Shown piece after piece: positions 58,378 to 64,000 of a stretch of 64,000 bases of DNA; within the stretch, counting starts at the first letter, position 1, and the number at the start of each line of letters is the position of its first letter. Under the pieces are notes generated by a model. It saw nothing but the letters and a program-made list of their open reading frames with translations, ran no database searches and was not told where the DNA came from. The stretch comes from Mucidula mucida (lineage: Eukaryota > Basidiomycota > Agaricomycetes > Agaricales > Physalacriaceae). Location of the stretch: assembly GCA_015501055.1 (NCBI GenBank), contig JADNYV010000087.1, forward strand, positions 1 to 64,000, written 5' to 3'. The translations under genes were made by a program, and so were the position numbers.

Positions 58378-60087
58378 TTACACAAAACTACGCGCGCAAC
58401 TCTCACAATCCAACATCGATACAGAAATATCCATCCCATCACGTTTGCATTTCCGCAACGCAGCTAATACCTGTTCTTGCCCAGGGAAGTAGTCCAAACT
58501 GAAACCATAAATCGTAACCAACAGTTTCCGCAATTGACCAGCCTGGCGATTGGCCACGGCAGTGCAGAACGCCTCGTTCAACCATGATGTTACATATTCC
58601 GGATAGCCATACGAGGATCTCCGTACTTTTGCACCCAACCGAATAACTAGTGATTTAAGGTTGGGGAGGACATCTGCGTTCCGAGCAGGATCAAGAACTG
58701 CGAGCAGTTCCGGAATGTCGGTATCATCCATACACCCCCAGCAATTGTATCGAAGCTTCAGCCGTTCAAGCAGTGGGGTAAGCTGAACCATCTCATGTAC
58801 TTCGCGCGCCTCAGGCTCCGTGACCTTGAGGCACTTTAGAGGACATCTCGAACGCCGGAGAAATGGCACGATGGGTGCATACATCTGAGACGGACAAACA
58901 GGCCACTCCGCTTGGCCTTCGTAATCAATGGAAGAGAGTGTTTTGATATCCAATGACTCCAAACAAGGAAGCTCAACAATTTTGAGGAGAAGAGGGTCCG
59001 AAATTATCAACGAACGAAGGCGATGGGAAACCATGGGAATCCAATCATACGCCGACGAGACGCGGTGGGCAAAGAGGTGGACAAGATGGAGTTCGTCCAG
59101 CTGAGTACATTCGAGCAGAAAGCGGTTGAAGCTACTGACGGGCGCCGGGAACATACCCGCATCATCATTTTCTCGATCATTCACCCAATGCTCCCGTATA
59201 CACACTAGTTGTGCAAAGGGGAGAATGAACTCATGATGGTCCACAGCGTAGAGCTCTACGCTGCGAAGTTGGGGTGCAACCTCGAAATAATCGACTGTCT
59301 GCAGCTCCCATGAATGGTCGGCGGATGAGAACTCTATTTTCAGAGTCTCTAGGGATATCAGACGACCTTTCACCGCCTCCAGACTTTCAAGGTCCTCTAT
59401 GTGAGAAAGAAAGTAAAATGTGCAGTGCTGCCACCTTTCCGCCACACGCATCAGTAATTCGAAGAGATGGTGAAGTCGGTCACAAAACTTCTGGGACAAC
59501 TTCATGTGATCTGCATGGTTTTTGAACGAGATGTTAAGGGGAAGGTCACCGCTGCGTGATAGAGCTATATGGAGCAATGTAGATGAAGAATAAGAATATG
59601 CACGTTGAACACGCGGTTGAAGTGAATCGCAAACGGCGATGTGGGTCCAGAGGCTGGGTGTAGAAAGGACAATGCGTCTCCACAGACTGCAGATATGACT
59701 GAGAAGCCACGGGCCGTCCAAAATGTCCAAAATGTTATCGGTTTGCGAGCAGAAAATCTGGAACACTGCTTCAAGAATCTCCGTAGGAAAAAGGCGGAGC
59801 GGAGAGAGCGCCCCGCGACAGTGGTCCACGGTTTTCTGCCATCGATTTTGCTCCGCCGTCATGCTCAGCAGTTCGGCACGAAGCTCCTCCAGACGCGAAT
59901 CTACGACCGCCAGGTTTCCCAGCGCCACAGGAAGGATATCTTCTTGGACGAACTGCGCATCGGTGTCGGATATTGGGATATTGTCGCGCGTGAGCCGTGT
60001 CAATAGCTGAGAAAGAGAAGGCATGAGGTCCAGGAGAGGCAAGCTGGCGGAGTACGCTCTGCGACCAGCAGGAAGCAGATCAGGCAT
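58378..60087 (-). CDS. F-box/LRR protein
   Basis: Uninterrupted 569-residue frame. A coiled-coil N-terminus (VVDSRLEELRAELLSMTAEQ) precedes the F-box-like segment SPLRLFPTEILEAVFQIF...HICSLWRRIVLSTPSLWTHI. The rest is a run of irregular leucine-rich repeats (for example LRSLIISDPLLLKIVELPCLE and LPNLKSLVIRLG). This is the standard layout of Agaricomycete single-exon F-box proteins, which act as SCF ubiquitin ligase adaptors. A second in-frame start lies at codon 22 (MPSLSQLL). The target is unknown. Unlike the two other F-box genes of the window with frame breaks, this one is intact. Confidence 0.82.
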   Translation of the reverse strand: MPDLLPAGRRAYSASLPLLDLMPSLSQLLTRLTRDNIPISDTDAQFVQEDILPVALGNLAVVDSRLEELRAELLSMTAEQNRWQKTVDHCRGALSPLRLFPTEILEAVFQIFCSQTDNILDILDGPWLLSHICSLWRRIVLSTPSLWTHIAVCDSLQPRVQRAYSYSSSTLLHIALSRSGDLPLNISFKNHADHMKLSQKFCDRLHHLFELLMRVAERWQHCTFYFLSHIEDLESLEAVKGRLISLETLKIEFSSADHSWELQTVDYFEVAPQLRSVELYAVDHHEFILPFAQLVCIREHWVNDRENDDAGMFPAPVSSFNRFLLECTQLDELHLVHLFAHRVSSAYDWIPMVSHRLRSLIISDPLLLKIVELPCLESLDIKTLSSIDYEGQAEWPVCPSQMYAPIVPFLRRSRCPLKCLKVTEPEAREVHEMVQLTPLLERLKLRYNCWGCMDDTDIPELLAVLDPARNADVLPNLKSLVIRLGAKVRRSSYGYPEYVTSWLNEAFCTAVANRQAGQLRKLLVTIYGFSLDYFPGQEQVLAALRKCKRDGMDISVSMLDCESCARSFV

Positions 60088-60793
60088 GCTATTGGGCCTC
60101 TTGATCGTTTTTGTGCCGTCTAGAGAAACCGACTTTCTCGTCCTTCAGAGTACTCGATAGTGCAGAAGCAAGCCTTTTGCAAAGTAAATGCGCCCGTCGA
60201 TGGCGAGGAAGAGAAGTGTGACACCACTGCCTGCCCTAAAGCCGTCGCACGCGGGTACGTGACATTCCGAAATTGCTCACTACGTTCACAGGTGACACTG
60301 ACTCGTCCGAGAGCGCTAGACTCTCGAAACATAACAGGCCGAGTACCACTGACTTTGTCAGTTACGGGAAGGAGCCATGTCAGTCACGTGGCCCATTCGC
60401 GTTGAAAGTTAAAACGCGCGCGGCGCGCCGCGACCTGAGTTCTATCGAGTGATCTGATATCTATTGCTTCTTTCCTTCACCATCCTTCACGAACCACCTC
60501 TCCCGGCGCAGAGTTATACGCATACCGGTCTACATACCGGTCTATAACAGTGATGGCTCGAAACGAAAACAAGATCTACACCTCTTGACGAGTGCCTACC
60601 GTATTCTCGTAATTTCACTCACTCCGTTGGTCAAAGAATGCGAGTCGATCATTCAAATGACAGGTCGCCATTACATCAGGAGTTCTAGCAGCTTCTCCGG
60701 GCTACGTGCAGGCTACGTGTCTGAAATAGTCTTGATGTCTATCAATACTCGAAAGGTCTAAAGCGCGACAAGGCAGCTGCTCCTATCCAACCC
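60088..60793. other. Divergent intergenic region, F-box / epoxide hydrolase
   Basis: Outward-pointing genes start at both ends. A small direct repeat (CATACCGGTCTA, twice, near 60520-60545) and a GC-rich palindromic patch (GCGCGCGGCGCGCCGCG, near 60416-60432) are visible. No gene. Confidence 0.5.
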
Positions 60794-62414
60794 ATGATGT
60801 CCAGCGAGAAACCCTTCCACATATCTATATCAGACAAGAAGCTGGACCTTCTCCGTCACAAACTCGAACTTTGTGTCTTCCCCGATGAGCTTGAGGACGC
60901 TGGTTCCGACTACGGTGTACCACTTTCAGACATGCGCCGTCTCGTGGACTACTGGAAGACCGGCTTCGACTGGCGTGCTCAAGAAGCCGCTATCAACGCT
61001 GAACTTTCCCAGTTTACCCGCGACATTGAGGTCGATGGCTTTGGGACGCTCAATATCCATTATGGGCATCAAAAGAGCAAGGCCGTCGACGCTATTCCGC
61101 TGATATTCGTGCATGGCTGTCTGTCGATGCTTTCAAACATCGTATGCTTTCTGTTGATGTCGATTTAGGGCCCGGAACTTTCCTGGAAGCTCGCAAGCTT
61201 ATTCCTCTTTTGACGGACACTTCGCCGGCGCATCCGAGTTTCCATGTCGTAGCTTTGAGTCTCCCGGGCAACGGGTTCTCGCAAGCACCGTCCAAGAGAG
61301 GTTTTGGGATTGCCCAGTATGCTGAGGTGTGTAGATAGTATAAAGATCGTCACCAACTCATATATGAACAGGTTGCTCACAAATTGATGTTGGCGCTTGG
61401 CTATACAAAATATGGTAAGGACAACCAACTTACGCTCGAATTAGTAGTTCGACTGACTATGAACTAGTGACGCAAGGGGGTGACTGGGGCAGCTTCGTAA
61501 GTTTTGTTTTAAGCATTGGAGTCAATCATTGATACCGCGTTATAGATCACTCGCGCTATGGCCCTCAACTATGGCGATAAGCACGTGAAGGCATGGCATA
61601 CTAACATGCCGGTGTAAGCCCTGTCTTCCTCCATGTCCTAGATGCGCGACTCAACGATGTTCCAGAGGCTTCGCGCCGCCCATTACTCGGCGACCCATCG
61701 CATATCTCCGACATCTGCTCACACCATACACTGCCGTCGAAAAAGCAGGAGCACAAAGGACCGAATGGTTTGAGAAGCAACAAAGAGGTTTTTGGTTGCA
61801 ACAGTCGACTCGGCCTCAGACAATTGGTATGTTGTACATATGGGTAATTTGTGGCGCAGTCTGATTCAAGTGCTTATCTAGGCTACTCTTTGACCGACTC
61901 ACCCGTCGGTTTGTTGGCCTGGATCTACGAGAAACTAGTTGCCTGGAGTGATGAGTACCCTTGGACAGACGATGAGGGTATTGTTGTCCCACAGTCGACT
62001 ATCACTTACTGACTACACGTTAGTTCTCACGTGGATCTCCATATTCTTATTTTCGCGCGCTGGCCCGACTGGCTCTATTCGGATTTATTATGAGACGTAT
62101 CAAAGCTCTGGGGTTTTCGCGCTCGTCCCGCAAAGACCTTCTATCCCGATGGGTATCTCTGTTTTCCCCGGTGACCTTGCCGTCAAGCCTATTTCGTACG
62201 TGCTCTTTTTTTGAGTAACTCTACACTTTCTGATACTGCCGTTAGGTGGTACACAACTAATGGAAACCTTGTGTTCAGCAACAACAGTCATACGAAGGGC
62301 GGCCATTTTCCTGCTCATGAGGTCCCAGATGCTCTGGCTAAAGACTTGCGGAACATGTTTGGAAAGGGCGGACCTGCATTCGCTGTTGTGCCCGGCAGAA
62401 ACGGTCACCAATAA
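60794..62414 (+). CDS. Epoxide hydrolase, alpha/beta-hydrolase fold
   Basis: About seven exons. The N-terminal EHN-type lid region reads [38 protein letters not shown] and [11 protein letters not shown]. The oxyanion HGWPG is split by an intron (HG, then W-P-G after CGATTTAG). The nucleophile lies in [13 protein letters not shown] (Asp). The cap segment continues [32 protein letters not shown] and the catalytic-His region [17 protein letters not shown] near the end at 62414. Microsomal-type epoxide hydrolases add water to epoxides for detoxification or secondary metabolism; the substrate is unknown. The ATG at 60797 is an equally good start. Confidence 0.88.
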
Positions 62415-62556
62415 TATTTGCTTTGTAGCTTGTTTGTAATGCAAAAGTATATCCTCGACATGAACTGTAGCAAAATTCTGAATAGCATCTACGGTAGAAG
62501 AAGCAGTTATTCTCTAATAGATCCTACCATCGTATGTAAAGAGGCGTATATGTAAA

Positions 62557-63840
62557 TTAAATCATAAGATAGTCAATCTCGACATTCATTCCCATCTCCC
62601 GCCATCCCACAGAGTGCGAATGAAGTTGGTCATGTACCACTTTCGTAGTAAGAAATGTGAAATTCTCCAACCGTCGGGATTCGACGAGAGAAACGACCGC
62701 CGATACTGGACACGGATGACAAGGATCGTGGATCACCAATGACCGCAGTCGAGGAAGAGGCATCTGCGCGTCTGCAGATGAACAGCAAAGAAACTCTAGC
62801 GCTTCTAATGTGACCGAATTGTGGATGTACATTCTTACGTCCAACTGCGCCACGCTCGAAACACACGACAGTACGTCGGTAAGCTGTGATGATGAAATGG
62901 GCAGGTAATGAAGCTGGAGACGTTCGATTGTCGACGCAGCACGGGTGAGGAAGGATGCAAGACTGCGTGCAAGCCCATCATCAATGTAACTTGACGGGCC
63001 ACACGTCGGCCACTCCACCTGAAATTCCTCCAACGCTGGAGCGGAGAGAACGTCCAGCATTGAACGCAGAGAGGGTGAGGGTATTGACGCATCGCTCACA
63101 ACATCCGTATAATGGAAGTTGAACGTCAGCGTCTTCAACCGCGCCATAACGAGCTGCTCGCGCTCCGAGATGGACAGCACGGAGCGTGAATTCAACTTCA
63201 CGCCCAGTTGACACTTTGTCAAGTTTGCAGCACGTGAAAAGAGGCTATACACTTCATCGACCGTGAACAGGCCTGCGAGATCCATTGCACAATTCAGCTC
63301 CGTGAGCTTTTCGAGGCTTATGCTGTGCAAAATGTTGCGCGCGCTGACTTCGCACGAGCGTGGGCACCACACCCCCTGCATGTCCAGGTCCAGGGAACGC
63401 AGATCACCAATACGGCATGTCCCGTTTGCGAGTGCGATGAAGAGTGGCGTAATGGTCGCGCTGGGCACAGCGAAGCGAACGTGCCGCCATCTCGTTGCCT
63501 CGTGCGACAGTCGTTCGACGACGGCGGTGCTGACAGGGTTGAACCGGCGTGCAAAGGTATCGGTTGGGGGGAGGTATACGACGGAGATGTCGAGCGGATG
63601 GAGGCGGGATAGTTTTAGCCAACGATCCAAAACACCGAGGATGCGCGAGTCGGTCTGGGAGGTGATGCGGACTTGCAACGAAGACCATAGTGATGAAACG
63701 GAGAGAGCTAGGAATCTCCATAACCGACATGTGCGCAAAAGGACGAGAGGCGACCGGCTTATGTCGAATGAGGGGTCATCGTCAATGGTGTGGGTGAAGA
63801 TTTGGGTAAGCAACTCGAGAGGAAGTTGGTTAATAGGCAT
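62557..63840 (-). CDS. F-box protein
   Basis: Uninterrupted 427-residue frame starting MPINQLPLELLTQIFTHTI, a canonical F-box first helix, with LVLLRTCRLWRFLALSVSSLWSSL completing it. Leucine-rich-repeat-like segments follow (KLTELNCAMDLAGLF, LKTLTFNFHYTD, LPRLRSLVIHD). SCF adaptor role inferred from the family. It converges on the epoxide hydrolase gene, with stops 143 bp apart. Confidence 0.85.
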   Translation of the reverse strand: MPINQLPLELLTQIFTHTIDDDPSFDISRSPLVLLRTCRLWRFLALSVSSLWSSLQVRITSQTDSRILGVLDRWLKLSRLHPLDISVVYLPPTDTFARRFNPVSTAVVERLSHEATRWRHVRFAVPSATITPLFIALANGTCRIGDLRSLDLDMQGVWCPRSCEVSARNILHSISLEKLTELNCAMDLAGLFTVDEVYSLFSRAANLTKCQLGVKLNSRSVLSISEREQLVMARLKTLTFNFHYTDVVSDASIPSPSLRSMLDVLSAPALEEFQVEWPTCGPSSYIDDGLARSLASFLTRAASTIERLQLHYLPISSSQLTDVLSCVSSVAQLDVRMYIHNSVTLEALEFLCCSSADAQMPLPRLRSLVIHDPCHPCPVSAVVSLVESRRLENFTFLTTKVVHDQLHSHSVGWREMGMNVEIDYLMI

Positions 63841-64000
63841 ATTGTGGAAAGTAGCTGGTACTTGTGTACGTCAATGAAATTGTGGGAAGATGTTTGGGGG
63901 TGGGCTCACGCTTTTTATACGATATGGGTCCGCTCCCAGACCTGAGCCAAACCTTCTTTTGACGCCGAGACCCGTGAAGCACAGACCTAGTGGTTCCCTA

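Overview
This window is nuclear DNA from a mushroom-forming basidiomycete (Agaricomycetes). The evidence is dense genes with many 45-60 bp introns, several F-box/LRR genes, Agaricomycete-type orphan families (DUF6699, a seven-helix family, a MARVEL protein, a KRE9/KNH1-like surface protein), an AA14-like lytic polysaccharide monooxygenase (LPMO) and a Ty1/copia retrotransposon. The species cannot be named from the sequence. No rRNA, tRNA, CRISPR or prokaryotic operon was found.

Layout, left to right. 0-8.8 kb: the 3' exons of a chromodomain gene, an uncharacterised 650-residue protein, a Gln-rich SS18/SNF11-like SWI/SNF subunit candidate and a small basic protein. 9-14.1 kb: glucosidase II beta subunit and ribosomal protein eS25 share a divergent promoter, followed by a 661 bp near-perfect palindrome (foldback/MITE-like) and a coiled-coil protein. 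15-21 kb: a GPI-anchored AA14-like LPMO, a BAHD-like acyltransferase and an FAD-dependent amine-oxidase-like enzyme. 21.6-30.2 kb: three members of one orphan seven-helix membrane family, interleaved with an F-box gene and a KRE9-like gene. 31.8-38.2 kb: SET5-like methyltransferase, a frame-broken F-box gene, C-8 sterol isomerase (ERG2), a DUF6699 protein and a small membrane protein. 38.7-43.6 kb: a complete, very young copia element. 44-53 kb: DUF3445 protein, ALE1-type lysophospholipid acyltransferase, MARVEL protein and a mucin-like surface protein. 53.9-64 kb: a truncated FGGY-kinase pseudogene beside its intact parent, an F-box gene, an epoxide hydrolase and another F-box gene.

The genes do not form one pathway. 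Housekeeping functions (ER glycoprotein processing, translation, ergosterol and phospholipid synthesis, chromatin) are mixed with secreted or surface proteins and fast-evolving families. Points worth attention are the copia element, whose gag and pol lie in one frame split by a single UAG; the palindrome, whose arms differ only by transitions; the LPMO-like gene with 9 and 11 nt microexons; two GC-AG introns; and several one-base frame breaks, mostly next to homopolymers and including one in ERG2, which suggests residual base-calling indels rather than true pseudogenes.
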